A DNA stretch of 64,000 nucleotides from Cricetomys ansorgei. Its lineage: Eukaryota; Chordata; Mammalia; Rodentia; Nesomyidae. The stretch's first letter is position 1; each line of letters begins with the position of its first letter. The notes beneath the pieces are model-generated. The model did not search any database. It saw only the letters and a program-made list of their open reading frames with translations, and was not told the origin of the DNA. The stretch covers positions 3,391,001 to 3,455,000 of the forward strand of contig JAMJFZ010003581.1 in NCBI GenBank assembly GCA_026225945.1. Reading direction: 5' to 3'. Made by a program: the position numbers and the translations under genes. Below, piece after piece: positions 23,775 through 36,045 of this stretch.

Positions 23775-24190
23775 GTTTTTGTTTCTCCTTTGAGAATTTC
23801 ATATATTCATACAATGAAATATGATCATATCCATTCTCCTTCTCCCTTCACACTCTTCAATATCCTCCCATACATCCCTGTCCCAACCTCATGTCGGATT
23901 CTGAATTAGTGCTGCCCATACAGGCATAGATGTGGGGGCAATCTACCTACGCATGGGAAGCCTTCTGGTGGCCACACCCCCAAAGAAGAATGGTTTTCTC
24001 TCCCTGAGCAGATACCAACTGCCTCTTGCTCCTCTGTGAGGGATGGGGCCTAGAAAGCACTTCCCCATCTTTGTGGGCATTTTGACTGTCTTGATCTTGT
24101 TAGGGTAACCGCAGGTGCTGTGAGTTCATGTGTGCAAAAGCCGTGTCATGTCCAGAAGGCGGCATTTCATGGGGAGGTCATGTCCTGGGT
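23775..24190. mobile_element. Rodent L1 (Lx-type) 3'-end fragment
   Basis: TTTGAGAATTTCATATATTC, ATGATCATATCCATTCTCCT, AGTGCTGCCCATACAGGCAT, GGTGCTGTGAGTTCATGTGT and GTCATGTCCAGAAGGCGGC follow the rodent L1 3' UTR. Orientation not resolved. Confidence 0.7.
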
Positions 24191-24320
24191 CCTTACTTCC
24201 ACTCGTGACGGTGACGACTTCAACATCAGGATGTTACGTAGGACTGCAAGGTCTATACGTAAGCTGTCTATCTTTTGTGCTGGCTATTTCACTGACATGC
24301 CCACCCCTTCTGCTGTATTT

Positions 24321-24436
24321 AGGAAGAAAATAAATAGGAAGTCAAGATTTGATTTGTAGGTTGGTGAGATGACTCCGTGGTTCAATGGTTTGTCACCCCA
24401 GCATGAGGGCTGCAGTTCTCTAGAATCTACGTAGGC
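24321..24436 (+). repeat. Local duplicate, copy 1: flank plus B4-type SINE head
   Basis: AGGAAGAAAATAAATAGGAA GTCAAGATTTGAT followed by a SINE head (GGTGAGATGACTCCGTGG, GAGGGCTGCAGTTCTCTAGA). Both the SINE and the 33-bp flank upstream of it align with 26648-26760. Confidence 0.7.
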
Positions 24437-26647
24437 AAAGCATGGCGTAAAGAAGCGTTAAGGAGTTGTGTGCTAATCCTCTGCTGAGGTCTATCTTTAC
24501 ATTTAACTTTAGATAATTTACTACCCCAGATCATGGGGGAAAAGTTAGTGTGGCATTTCATAAATGCATGGCCCTGCCTACGGGAAGAGATGCAAGTGTG
24601 ATCATCAATAGCTTAGGACCATTACGGTATTCGAAGTCCCCAAGAGCAAGGAATCAACGCTGGGTTAGCTTGATGGCTACATGCATTATGGCACAGGCAT
24701 TTTACTTAAAAGGCAAAGGTGGCTGCCAGGCTGATTACGACCATCGTCTCTTTAGAGAGCTGTAAGAGTTTTGCAGAAGTAAAGCAAAAATACAACCATG
24801 ATTTGTGTGTCTTTTGGCAATGGGTTCTGGGCAGCATCCGCCTACAGTCAGTTCTGTGAAGGGCTGGCCGTGGGAGATGCTATGGAAGATGAGGGTTTCA
24901 GCAGGATGAGCCACAGCACAGAGCTTCCTCTGCTCCATGCAGCAAGAAACAAGCGCACCATGGTGATTTTACCATTTACTTTCCAGCAGCATTTTATCTG
25001 CCTTCCTGGACTGTGATTGACATAGAATTTCATCCAGACAAGGAGGCATCCAGCCTGCAAACCTTTGATAACAAACAAGCAAGCAAACAACGACATTTGC
25101 TGGAGAACTTCTTTTTTTAAATGTTGGTTATAATTTTAGAGGCATGTGCGTACTGATGGCGTCTTTCATTAAATCCTTATCCAGGCAGCTAAATATGGGC
25201 CATCTACTTCTTCAGTCGCAGAAACAGAAAACAAAAGGAGCCATTTCTTTGCCTTTATAAAGCTATATAGATCACAGCTATATAAAAAGCTGTGGTCTAG
25301 CTGCTGACATTAAAATATTTGGCGATATGTTTTGTGAGGCCAGTTGTTACTACCAAAGAAAAGATTTCTTTAAATGCCTAGATAGTAAGGGTTTTAGACC
25401 TTACCATGTCTTAGTTCAAAGGGAAAGGGGTAGGTAAGAGTCTGGGATCCGCCTGAGCTGAGACGAAAGACAGCACCTGTGCCTTTTTTCCCTTGAGGGA
25501 GAAGACAAGGCAGGCAGAAATCCAGCTGCTGCCATTTGATACATAACAGAAGACTGGGCATGGCTGTACAGCAGTCCAGGCTAAAACCTCGAGACCACCT
25601 GAGTATCTCCCCGCAGCCCTGATGTCACCAAGAGCTGCAAAGCTTTTTATGAGCTGTTTAGAGAGGTGCACGGATCCAGGAGGAAGAAGGGACCCAAGGA
25701 AGGCTGTGGCCAGGAAAAGGAAGACAGAGAAGAACCTCCCTAGGAAGTGTAAGCTCTCCAGGCCAAAAGGAAAGGATTCAGGTGACTGGGGGATGACTGG
25801 CAGAGGACACGGTGATGGATACCTGTTTAAACATCCTTTCCCAACGGCCACACCTGAACGCTTTGACAACGTGCGAGGATTTTCAATTCGACATCCATCT
25901 GGAAGTGAACCGACTCAGGAAAAAAAATCCTATAACGTCTAGGAGAAAAAGCCAGAAGTGGCTAAGATTATGATTTTAAAGCCAGCTGGCACAGTACCGT
26001 GGAAAAAAATACTAATTTTGCTACAAACAAAAATAAAGGCTATTACTGTTTTTATATCCCCGAGTCTGTGGTCCACGGCTCTGGGCTCCTTTGTCCTTCC
26101 AAAGCTCACAATGAGGATGCAGTCGACCGTGGGAAATAGCTGGTGGGTGGGCCCAATTTGGACTTGGCTCTCCACCACCTTCTCCCAAACGGCAGCCTTT
26201 TCAAAGCCATTTAGGTGACACACAAAAATCACTGTTGTTCTTTGAGCAGTTTGAGATCACAAATGCTTTTTAAAAATTATTATTAGTCCGGCACACACAT
26301 CTACTTTGTTATTCTCGAGTAAGAAAAACCATTTAGTTGTCTGAGGCCATCTGATGACGGAGGGCTGGAACGACAATGAATGGAGACATTGCTTCACTAC
26401 CCAGCTCCTAAGGCACAGGCTATTCCCCCGGGTCTGCTTAGGTTTCACGCTCAAACCATGCAAATAATACCTGCTAATATGTCAGGCAGGACCCAAAAGG
26501 GGCCTGCGATGCAGAAGAGATTCCACAGGTGTGAACACCGTGGTCTGATGTCTACCGTGATGGCATTACCTTACCGGGTAGGTTCCTTCTTCCAAGTGGA
26601 GAGGATTTCAGAGAGGATAAAAGTGAAGGCAGAGTTCGGCCGTGTTC
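24437..26647. other. Intronic DNA between the two local duplicates
   Basis: No repeats recognised across about 2.2 kb. The minus strand is open for 152 codons at 25411-25869 and the plus strand for 106 at 25622-25942. Neither shows a domain, and they overlap antisense, so I do not call a gene. Confidence 0.45.
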
Positions 26648-26939
26648 AGGAAGAAAATAAACAGGAGGTCAAGGTTTGATGGATAGGCAGGCGAGATGAT
26701 TCGGTGGTTCAATAGCCCCAGCAAGAGGGCTGGAGTTCAGATCTCCAGAACCTATGTGCTTCCAGCCTCAGAAGGCAGAGCCAGATCCTCAGAGAGGTGG
26801 GCTAAGAGACTAGCCATATCAGCAAGCTCTGGGTTTGGAGTTAGCTTCTGCCTCAACAAATATGAAAGAAGAACCATTGAGGATGGCTCCCGGCATCCCT
26901 GTAGGGCTCCAGATGCATGCACACACAAAAAATTGGGGG

Positions 26940-26940
<1 letters not shown>
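26648..26940 (+). mobile_element. Local duplicate, copy 2: flank plus RSINE1/B4 SINE
   Basis: AGGAAGAAAATAAACAGGAG GTCAAGGTTTGAT, then GCGAGATGATTCGGTGGTTC, AGGGCTGGAGTTCAGATCTC, and a fuller RSINE1 body than the copy at 24321, ending GATGCATGCACACACAAAAA. Confidence 0.7.

Positions 26941-26941
<1 letters not shown>

Positions 26942-27006
<65 letters not shown>
26942..27006 (+). repeat. (TTTA)n microsatellite
   Basis: About 65 bp of near-perfect ATTT repeat directly following the A-rich tail of the RSINE1 copy. Confidence 0.97.
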
Positions 27007-27008
<2 letters not shown>

Positions 27009-27809
27009 CATATAGCCTAGTATGCCTGAAGAGAATCCTGGACCTCTGTAGTATATTTTGTCTTATCACAAACTGTGAGAAGAGGTAATCCTGCCCACAG
27101 GAGGAGCAGCTCTCTGTGAAGGAGTACCTGAGGTGGCCATAGAGCGGTTCTGTGATTCCTTCGTTTGATCTCTTCACCTGTCTGTACCCACCGAATCAGG
27201 GGGGAAGCACTTCAAGCCCGCTCAGCATCTGACCATTCCTGTCCCGGATCTTAACAGTTCCACAAGGTACAAGGCATTTTGGACAAAATGCTACTTTGGG
27301 AAACCCTTTAAACACAGAAGCCTGCCTGTGTTCGGAAGGAGCCATCCCGGTCTCTCATAAAGAAGGAATTTAAACTGCAGGTTTGCAGCGCAATCGGCTG
27401 GGACCTGTGCTTGTGTCTGTGGGAACTCTCTGGGCTCCAGTAAATCAGCCTTTTGGCTGAGTAGCAGCTAAAATTGATCTCATCTTGATGGAGCCTGTAC
27501 TTCTCAGATGAGTTCCAAGAGTAGCGTGTGTGTGTCTCATTTTGAGAGCTGGACAGGGATAGAGACAGCTAAAAGCTGACGAGGCAGCTTGCCGCAGCCA
27601 TCCGCTGACACCTGGGCTCTCCTCCCATGAAACTGGATGTGAGTGTCAACCAGAGATCCCAGTGGCTCTTGCACGGAAATGGAGTACAACAAATTCAGCC
27701 CGAGCACAGAAAGGGTCTGACGAAGAGGCCAAGGAGGGAACACAGCTTTCTTTTCTCAAAAAAAGTGATTTAGAAGAGAGATTGATTCTCTGTTCTTTGT
27801 TTTGCTTGT

Positions 27810-27972
27810 TTCGTTTTTCTTATTTTTGTTTTTTGAGACAGGATTTTTCTGTTGTAACTCTGGCTGTCCTGGAACTCATTCTGCACATCAGGCTGGCCTT
27901 AAACTCACAGAGATCCACCTGCCTCTGCCTCCGGAGTGCTGTGATTAAAGGCGTGTGCCGCCACTGTCCAGC
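27810..27972 (-). mobile_element. B1 SINE
   Basis: Antisense B1 of full length: TTTTTTGAGACAGGATTTTT, CTGGCTGTCCTGGAACTCAT, AGATCCACCTGCCTCTGCCT, GTGATTAAAGGCGTGTGCCG. Confidence 0.95.
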
Positions 27973-28139
27973 TTGATTTCCTGTTAAGCCTTCTTTTGAC
28001 TGTGGGCTGTGTTTGCCTTCTATTTGGCCAGCCATCTCTGTTCTATCCCAAATCGACTCAAATTTCCACACTGTTACCTAAATCTCATCAATTTTCTCAA
28101 TAAGCTTGGTGATCTAGATATATTACCACAATGGGTGTA

Positions 28140-28358
28140 AATCAGTCTGTTACATGGCTACTCTGGGGAGAATAATTTATGGTGTGGAAATCTGATTGAC
28201 TGTTGATGCAATGTCTTCAGCTGCTTCAACTGCCTGCCACCCAGACTTTCCCACCATGATGCACTGCACCCATTAGCTGTGGGTCAGAACAACCCCTTCC
28301 TTTAAGTTGCTTTTCAACAGAGTATTTTATCCCAGGAATAGGAAACAAACTAGTACAG
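28140..28358 (+). mobile_element. MaLR-like LTR 3' part
   Basis: CCACCCAGACTTTCCCACCA, TGTGGGTCAGAACAACCCCT, TTAAGTTGCTTTTCAACAGA and GGAATAGGAAACAAACTAGT resemble the 3' half of the rodent LTR seen at 15324. Confidence 0.5.
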
Positions 28359-29411
28359 AAATCTACAAACTACACTCAGTTTTTCCCACTAATGTCCCTT
28401 AGAGCAATAGAGTGTCCTATACCATGTGTTGAATTCAGTTATCATGTCTCTTTAATCCCCTTCAGCATGTAATATTCATTCCTCAGTTATTGATATCGGG
28501 AGGTATACACATCAGATCTTTGGTGAAATGTGCCTTTGGGGATGTAAAGCATGGTTCATCTGTTTCCTCGTGAAGGGCTTGTGTAGTGCACGTCTCTGGA
28601 AGGCTGCTGCAAGTATTTTAAATCCCTCTGTCCTTTGTGTTTTGATTTTAATATCTAACCCACCCCTGAAATCCCTGTTCCACCCACATCCTACACAACT
28701 GCCCTCCTTAACCCATTTCAGTTAGTAATACCCAACGCTGAGTAGGAGTTAGAGTCACCAGTGTCACACAAAACCAGATGAACCAGAATTTGTGGAGTAA
28801 GGATATTTAGTAGAGCTTCTCAGATCGTTGTGATATATAGCCAGGGATTCTTTTGCTTTTCTCTTTGAGTGGCTGCTGTGTTTTCTTGGTGAATCAGAGT
28901 AATTCTCATAGTTAGGAGACTGTCTCGTTCAACCTACTTGTTTAAAATTGACCAATGAGAGCTGAAATGCAGAAGGAGAGCCGTTAGCTTTACTGTAGCC
29001 CACACTCAATAGTGTGGAATTCATTACCGTCAAACAGACATCTGTGGGTGCTTTAGCCATAAAAAAGTGTCAATGATCTCCCTTAGAAGATACACAAGCA
29101 GAGTAGTTTTGCTATGGAATGTTGTGGCTCTATAATTCTTTGCTGTGGTGGTTGACAGAGGGTACAATCTATGGTCCCCATTCACTATCTGCAAGCAACA
29201 CCCCCCCGCCCCCCCCAGTTAAGAGAATCAAAACAGTCTCTAGACATAGTTAACTGTCTCCTAACAAGGGAGGAATTACCCCTGTGGAGAAGCACCGCTG
29301 GATGCTTCCTCACAGGAAGTATACAGATACGCCCCCAGGCCTCTAATCTAACTATTCCTCACACCCCTAAATTCTGCTTGGCCCGTCAGATCGCCTAGAT
29401 CAAGGGTATAT
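28359..29411. other. Intronic DNA without recognised repeats
   Basis: No exon or RNA gene. A C-rich run at 29199-29216 is the only low-complexity feature. Confidence 0.45.
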
Positions 29412-29758
29412 CAGCTGCTTTTCTGTTTCTGTGATAAAACACTGCAACCAAAGGCAACTTCAGGGTGAGAAAGTTTATTTTGTCATATGCTTCCAGAGGG
29501 TTAAGAGTCCATCACAGAGAGGGGTGGTGGCAGCAAGTGGCAGGAATGAAGGCAGGCGCTGGATACTGATGGATCACGTTCTTAATCGTAAACAGGAAAC
29601 AGAGAGAGCTAACTGGAAGGAGAGTGAATCTACAAAATCTCAAAGCCTGTCCCCAGTAACATAACCCAGCAAGTCTGTGTCTCCCAGTCTGCCACCAACA
29701 GGGAATTGAGCTCAAATACTTGGGCCTATGGGAGATATTCTCATTCAATCCACCACAA
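29412..29758 (-). mobile_element. MaLR-type solo LTR
   Basis: Antisense: TTTCTGTGATAAAACACTGC, GAGAAAGTTTATTTTGTCAT, CCAGAGGGTTAAGAGTCCAT, GAGCTCAAATACTTGGGCCT, CAATCCACCACAAGG. Confidence 0.7.
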
Positions 29759-29884
29759 GGGGACAATACACGTTTGTAACTGTTAACTTGGCTTGGGGGC
29801 CATGTTGCTTTTGTATTGTATTTCCTCTGTTACTCCCTATTGGGGGGTTCTGTTCGAGTGACTTGGCTTTTGTGCTGCTCAGTT

Positions 29885-30010
29885 GTCTTTTGGCTTTTTG
29901 CTTTTCATCTTTAAGATGGGAATGATAGAAAGAGCTCTTCCACATGGTTGCTGTGAAAGTTTAATGAGATCACTTATAAAATGTGCTATTATACAGTAGC
30001 TCTTCAAAGA
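29885..30010 (+). repeat. MIR SINE relic
   Basis: TTTTCATCTTTAAGATGGGA, CACATGGTTGCTGTGAAAGT, TTAATGAGATCACTTATAAA match the MIR 3' half. Confidence 0.75.
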
Positions 30011-30094
30011 GGGTTGCTGATGAGCCAGTCACAGGAAGTGATATGTTAGTATCTGGCATCACACTCCTTGGGTGTTACTGGCTACTATTATCGC

Positions 30095-30200
30095 TCTTGT
30101 AAATTGTGGCACAGAATGGTAGGAAAGTCTTGGTCAAGGACACACAGTTGGCTAATGACGGAAGTAGAGGCAGAAGCCATGCTTGCCCCATTGCCAGCTT
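30095..30200 (-). repeat. MIR SINE relic
   Basis: Antisense MIR: GGTCAAGGACACACAGTTGG, CTAATGACGGAAGTAGAGGC, AGAAGCCATGCTTG. Confidence 0.5.
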
Positions 30201-30944
30201 TGAAAGATTAGGGACAATTCCAGGGAAGCGGGCATTCTTGGCCAGATTACCCCTGGGCAGTGCTGTTAACAGGCACAACTTGGCAGTATAAGTGAGGTGA
30301 TTTATCATTCTGAATGAGAGACATCAGTAAAATGCCATTCAATGGAACACTTAAAGGCCCTTGTTCCCTTAAGTGCTATCCCCTGATAATAACTTCTTAA
30401 AAAGAAACAGAAAACAATTAGGGGTATTTTAGTCTATCGCTGAAAAGTGTATTCACACAAAAAACACTGAAACTTTAGCAAGATGGCCAATCTTCACAGT
30501 TAAAAGGCTATTTTGTTGAAGATATAGAAAGATAAACACAGTAGAAATGAATACTCTGGCATATAAGACAGTCATGCTAATAAAATACGCACACAGAAGT
30601 TGAGCTAAACACCGAAGACCATGGAGCGTAGAAGTCATTCTCAGGCAATGAACAGATGTGTTCATCTGTTGGCTCTCCCTGCAGGATCATATACGAAAGG
30701 GGACCGGTGAGATTTTGGAAGATGATTTCTGCTGCCAAGAGGCTATAGCTTCTTATAAGATAATAGGCCAGAGAGGTCCATTCATCACACCTAGGTGGGC
30801 AGCAGCCTGTGCTACCTAATTCTTTCAGTGAAGAAGTTGGGGACTGATCACACTAATGTCCTCTTAGGAAAGGCATTATCAAGCTGCACATGTCTTGGGA
30901 AGCTTTGTGGTTTTACACACAAAAAAATGAGAAAAAAGTTTAGT

Positions 30945-30992
30945 GTTCTCTCTGTCTCTGTCTCTGTCTTTCTGTGTGTGTGTGTGTGTGTG
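30945..30992 (+). repeat. (CTGTCT)n(GT)n microsatellite
   Basis: TCTCTGTCTCTGTCTCTGTC followed by a ~20-bp GT run. Confidence 0.9.
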
Positions 30993-30999
30993 TTCGTGT

Positions 31000-31857
31000 T
31001 CTTAACCCAAGCACAGAGCTTCCATCTTTTAGGGATATTCATTGGGAATTAGCTTGACATTTTTAACAGGAGCACTGACATTTTTAACAGGTGCATCTGG
31101 TTCTAACAGGTCTAGACATATGGCTAGCTTATGGCTCATGTCTCTGATTAACAGGCCAGAGGCTCCAGGACCGGCTCTCAAAGGCAAAGCCTTCTTTTAA
31201 TTCTCACCCACGGTTGGACTTTGCACAAGAACGCTAGCTTTTTCCTATCAGAAACAGATGACTGGAGTTTTGTGGCTGGGAATGTGTTTTCAGCAAGCTC
31301 CTGAAGATGTAAGCAGCTGTAGGCTCTGACTCTTCCTTTAGAGTATGTTCACAGAGTAAGGAGCAAAGTCTCCTTAACAAGTGCAAAGTGAGACCTGAGT
31401 AACGGAGTTGGAGAAGGGAAAGGCCCCAGGTAACATAACAGCTTCAATTAACACATGAAAAATGGTCTCCTCTTGCTACAGTGGTTCTTAAGGGAAAGAA
31501 ACTGAGCTAAACATTTTTCTACCTTTGTTATTTTGTGTTTGTTTATTCTTATGAGAGATTCTAATCCAACTAAAAACAGTACATGTTGGGTAGCTACTAC
31601 ACATCAGACTTTACTCCAAAGACAGTCGAAGGCAACATCTTTATAATTTTAGCAATAGGCTTACAAAGTGAAGATTATTTCAGTTAAATTTCTCTTTTAA
31701 CCGATGCATAAAACAAAAAGTGTGCATATTAATAGGGTACCACGTGGTGTTACTTCTAAACGCTGTGTAATATTTAATATATGCTAAGCATGTCCGTCCG
31801 TGCAAACACTGATCACCTCTTAGGTAAAGACCGAAACTCTCCCAGCCTACTGACGAT
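31000..31857. other. Intronic DNA without firm repeat assignment
   Basis: A short duplicated phrase TGACATTTTTAACAGG occurs twice at 31057-31092. The rest is unassigned. Confidence 0.45.
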
Positions 31858-32050
31858 TTATTCATTTATATGCATACGTATACGAGTGTATGCCATATGT
31901 GTGCAGGTGGCCATGGTGGCCAGAAGAGGGCGTAAGTTCCCCTGGAGTTGAGGCAGTTGTGAGCCACTCCGTGTGGGAGCTGAGAACTGGGTTCAGGTAA
32001 ACTCTTAGGAGGATCAAGTGTTCTCAACTGCTGACCCATCTCTCCAACCC
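31858..32050 (-). mobile_element. B3/B2-family SINE
   Basis: Antisense: TTTATATGCATACGTATACG, GGTGGCCAGAAGAGGGCGTA, GCAGTTGTGAGCCACTCCGT, CTGCTGACCCATCTCTCCAA. Confidence 0.9.
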
Positions 32051-32074
32051 CATCTTCCAGCCTTTTGAAATGAA

Positions 32075-32260
32075 GTATACATTATCATCACCTATAGGCT
32101 GTGAGAGAAATACTGTTACTCCCATTTTATAGATAAAGAGATTAGGGCTCTTGGAACTAATAAACATCTTTCACAAAGTTGCATAGCTAAAAAATAAGCT
32201 TTATATTCAAACTTTGCATTTTTATATCCAAAAGCCTGTACCCTAAGCTGCTCTACTACT
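32075..32260 (-). repeat. MIR SINE relic
   Basis: Antisense: CCCATTTTATAGATAAAGAG, TTTCACAAAGTTGCATAGCT and GCCTGTACCCTAAGC match MIR. Confidence 0.6.
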
Positions 32261-32269
32261 CTGCCTCAT

Positions 32270-33310
32270 GCTGCTATTTATGGTGATTGTCACAGTTCAC
32301 CAAATAAAATGGATACACTGTGAATTTAGGGTCCATTTCTCTCGGACACACTTCTATTTCCCAGGGCCTAGTAATTCTCAACACCTAAATTCAAAACATC
32401 TAATTGCTAGTGAAATTTTAAGAAGACGTATTTCAAAACCAAGTATTACCTCTCCTAATGATTTAATATGCCTACCATTCATCAAACACTCAGCTTACTG
32501 CTCAATTACTACAGCTACAGATGACCTCAAAAAAGTCACACAGGTGGGCAGTGAGAGAATGATGCTATCTTACACCCCTAAGTTCCTCCGGAGAGACCTT
32601 TTATATTTATCGGCTGAAAGGATCCGTTCTTCCTTCTAAATCACGCTGAGAAACCACACTGCTTACGGACCACTGAGCTAGAGATCAGGAGGAACGATTC
32701 ATCTTTATGATTTAGTGATGGGGACATAAGTAATCTTGTCCTTGAAGTTACTGATGGGCTGAGGCAGACAGATCAATTTGGCAGAGAGCTACATGAAGGC
32801 CCTTCCTAGTTGTCAATGCAAATAGCGTTTCACAGTCTTTTCCAAAAGCCAATTCCAGAGGCAAAGGCAGAGTCCTGGCTCCCTGTCAAGACTGTCTTTT
32901 CCAATAAATATTAAACATATGAAATAAAACCTAAGCCTTCATTTTAAAGATAAGAAACCTTAAGACCAGGGCAAGAGTGGTACTCAAAATATTCAGGAAT
33001 TTTTCTCTTTGGGCCCTGCTCAGCGTCAGGGTAGGGCAGGAAAACAAGCAGCCTTCAGTGACTGGATCATTGGGAAGTTAAGGGGGTGCCACGAAGGGGC
33101 TGTGATGTTCAGTCTTCACTGTCAATCAGTGAGCCAGTCAACCCTCTGTTCTTCAAGTGGACCTTGTCAACTATTTTGTCATGGCAACAGGAAGAATGAT
33201 GAATATGGGATTCAAGTGCTCCAGACAACTTTGTAGGACATTTAGATAAAGATGTTTTAGTAAAGGAAATACATTTCACTCATTGGAACAAAAGATAAAG
33301 GACGATCATG
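32270..33310. other. Intronic DNA, mostly unassigned
   Basis: A plus-strand open frame of 123 codons (32268-32639) has no recognisable domain. 33100-33215 has an LTR-like GTGATGTTCAGTCTTCACTG TCAA start but is too short to classify. Confidence 0.4.
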
Positions 33311-33314
33311 GCAA

Positions 33315-33370
33315 GTAAATGTGTTAATATAAATATTATAAAATATTATAATATTATAAAATCATATTGT
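33315..33370 (+). repeat. AT-rich TATTATAAAA array with palindrome
   Basis: Repeated ATATTATAA units; AATATTATAATATT at 33342-33355 is a perfect 14-bp palindrome. Confidence 0.8.
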
Positions 33371-33829
33371 ATGGAGAAAATAAATAAAATACTTATGACA
33401 GAATGACATCACTTTAAGCATGGAGGTACTGAAGGATAAGCAGTCAGCGGGTTCTGCGCCGGGAAGAGCTGGGAACTGAAGGAACCACAGTTGAAAATGA
33501 CTATAAGCCTTTTGATCCTATACGGTTTCCGGAAAAGCGACGTATGCACCCTGGATGATGACTTCCGACTGAATTCTAGAATTTTCTAGGGAGTTCACGC
33601 TTGAGGGTGGAAAGTAGAAACGGATTAGCCAGAGTTGCCATTTTATAGACTCTACATGCATAAATATAATCATCACATTTAGTTGAAAATCTCAGGAGCT
33701 AGAAGGTGGCCATCTGGGTGAAGATAAGAACTCTGATGCCTGGCAGGGGAGGTGTCACTAGCCATCGGTGACTCTAATGAATTGACTCTCACAGGTAGAG
33801 ACGCTGCTGTCCTAGTGGCTGCTCTCTTG

Positions 33830-34195
33830 CGTTGAAGAGACTCCATGACCAAGGTAACTCTAATAGAAAGAAAGCATGTCACTGGGGCCCTGTTTTCTGA
33901 TTCAGAGGCTGAGTCCTTTATCATCACGGCAGGAACATGGTGGCAGGAAGCGGAAGTAGCTGAGGGCTACCCTAGTCCACAGGCTGAGAGGGAGAGGAAG
34001 AAGAAGAGGGAGAGAGAGAGAGAGAAGTGGGAGGAGCATGGGTTTTTGAAACCTCCAAGCCCATATCCAGTGACGGACACACTTCCCCCAACAAGGCCAC
34101 ACCCCCTAACCCTTCTCAAACAGTGCAACTCCCTGACTCAGCAACTAAATACATAATAAAAGCCTGTGAGGCCATCCCTATTTGAACCACCACAA
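33830..34195 (-). mobile_element. MaLR-type solo LTR with internal GA tract
   Basis: Antisense landmarks: GGAACATGGTGGCAGGAAGC, TGGGAGGAGCATGGGTTTTT, CCAGTGACGGACACACTTCC, CCCAACAAGGCCACACCCCC, TTTGAACCACCACAAC. The GA-rich part is 33988-34024. Confidence 0.7.
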
Positions 34196-36044
34196 CTGCC
34201 ATGTTCTTGTCCCAAAAGAGAAAGAGATGACCGTGACTGTCTAGAGGGCAGCAGTCTACAAACACGGCCTCCAAAATCGATAAGAGAAAGCAAAGCAGTT
34301 GCAAGAAAATTCCACAGACCAGAATGTGCTATTTGGTAGACATTGCCAGCTGACTCTGTGTATGGCGGAGCTGTAGCAGACATTTGGGAAAGCAGGAACT
34401 CGAGCATTCCTGGGTGGCCCTGGCAGCTTATTGCTGATGGGAGAGACTGGGTCACCAGTCTCCGAAGTGACTGTGTTCCATCGAGCGATCCAGGTAGAGG
34501 CCTGACATTGGGCCCACTAGCCAAACTCATCTCAGGTTACTCTTGCTCACCTCTTCCTGGAATTCTGCAGCTCACTACAGTTTATTGGGGGGAAACAGTA
34601 TGTTATCTCAGTTGTCAAGAATTATGGGACGTAGGAAAGTATTAAAAACTCAACCTTTGTGGTGTATCTGAAGACACTCTTTTTTTTCCCCCCCATAAAA
34701 CAGCCCAGCCCTATTTCGTGTTTCTCTTATCCATTTGTACTGGGATCGGTGGCTGTTGCATGTGCTTATGCACTGTTTCACTGATCAACAGGCATTGGCT
34801 TTGCTTTCTCAGATTATGTATTAGATCACTAATGGAGACCGAGTCTTAATTTCTTTACACCCAGATGTACACCAGAACTCCACTGACCCCCTCATCTGTG
34901 TGTCTTTGTAAAAATCAGACTAATGGTTACCCTGAGGACCTAGCAAAACGTATATTACGTATATTAAGCATATACGTTGATCTTAGACTTTGCTCATGTT
35001 ATCTGAGATGGAGACTAGAACTCTAGATTTGACACAGCTGCCCTGAGGATTTTATACAAGTGGCCCTTGTGCATACTTTGAGATCCACTGCTCTAAGGGA
35101 ACAGCTCTCTGGGAATGTAAGAATTACCTGGAAGACCTGTTTAGAGTGTCAGTCCCAAAGCTTCAAAAACAGAGGTTCTAACTAGGGTCTGGGGTGACCC
35201 CAGATCCAGGTGATCTGAGGGTCAGATCCGAGAAAGACCACTCACGTGGATACTCACTGAGCATTTACTGATAAGTAGTTTAGGACATCTGAAGATAACC
35301 GCACCTTGAATTTGACTATGGACAAATGTCTTTCTTACATTTTCTTGAGGCATCTCTGCAGTTAGAAAAATGAGATTTTGGCTGCGCCATTGACACAAGC
35401 ATTAGATAAGGAGCCATTCTTGAGTTATTATTTAGAGTCTTTGAAATGGCACGCAAATCATTACCTTGTATAGTTTCTGTGAGAGTTAAGGATGAGCCAT
35501 GCGAAATGCCTGGTACGTCGAATATTATGAGCAAGAACCAGCTATCAGGAATGGCCATTATAAATCATGCAAAGCTTCTTGTTGCTGGAAAGCACAGTCA
35601 TAAGGTTCTTGCAGTGAAACAGATTTCCAAAGACAGCTATCAGGAATATGGATAGAAAAAAAGGGGAAGCAGCAAATGCATTTTGGTCAGAGCAAAGATG
35701 GTGCCTGCCAAGGCTAGTATGGTGTGACCAGTGTGATTCTTGAGAAGACAGAGTTATGCACGCACTTTGGGGAAGCTCCTGAACATTCCAACTGCATCGC
35801 TGTAGAGACCAGAGCGCAGGCATGCCTAGGCAAGAAGGTGCTACAAAGTTCACAGCCAGGCAAAGAACTCTTAGTCCCTGTACTCACAGAGAAAATGGCT
35901 GGCAAAGGGAAAATCGGTTTTCTACAATGACATGTTGCTGGGTGTATCACTCGTGCTCCAGGACAAACCCCATGCTCAGGGGTACTTGGTCAACACAAAA
36001 CAAACTCCATGTTTTTCTTTTGGGGGTCTTTTTGCTTCATGTTG

Positions 36045-36045
<1 letters not shown>
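34196..36045. other. Intronic DNA without recognised repeats
   Basis: About 1.85 kb. It includes a TACGTATAT-rich palindromic stretch at 34949-34976; no exon or RNA gene seen. Confidence 0.45.

Noticed and set aside
25265..25295. TATA-box-like CTATATAAAAAG on the plus strand
   Set aside because: No initiator, CpG or downstream exon, and opposite in strand to Rcan2; AT-rich chance match.
25411..25942. Overlapping antisense frames of 152 (minus) and 106 (plus) codons
   Set aside because: No recognisable domain, no splice-site logic tying them to Rcan2, and overlapping opposite frames suggest chance.
27443..27500. U2 snRNA-like start (GCCTTTTGGCTGAG)
   Set aside because: Only about 14 bases resemble U2 RNA; the following branch-site region and Sm site do not match, so no snRNA gene or pseudogene is called.
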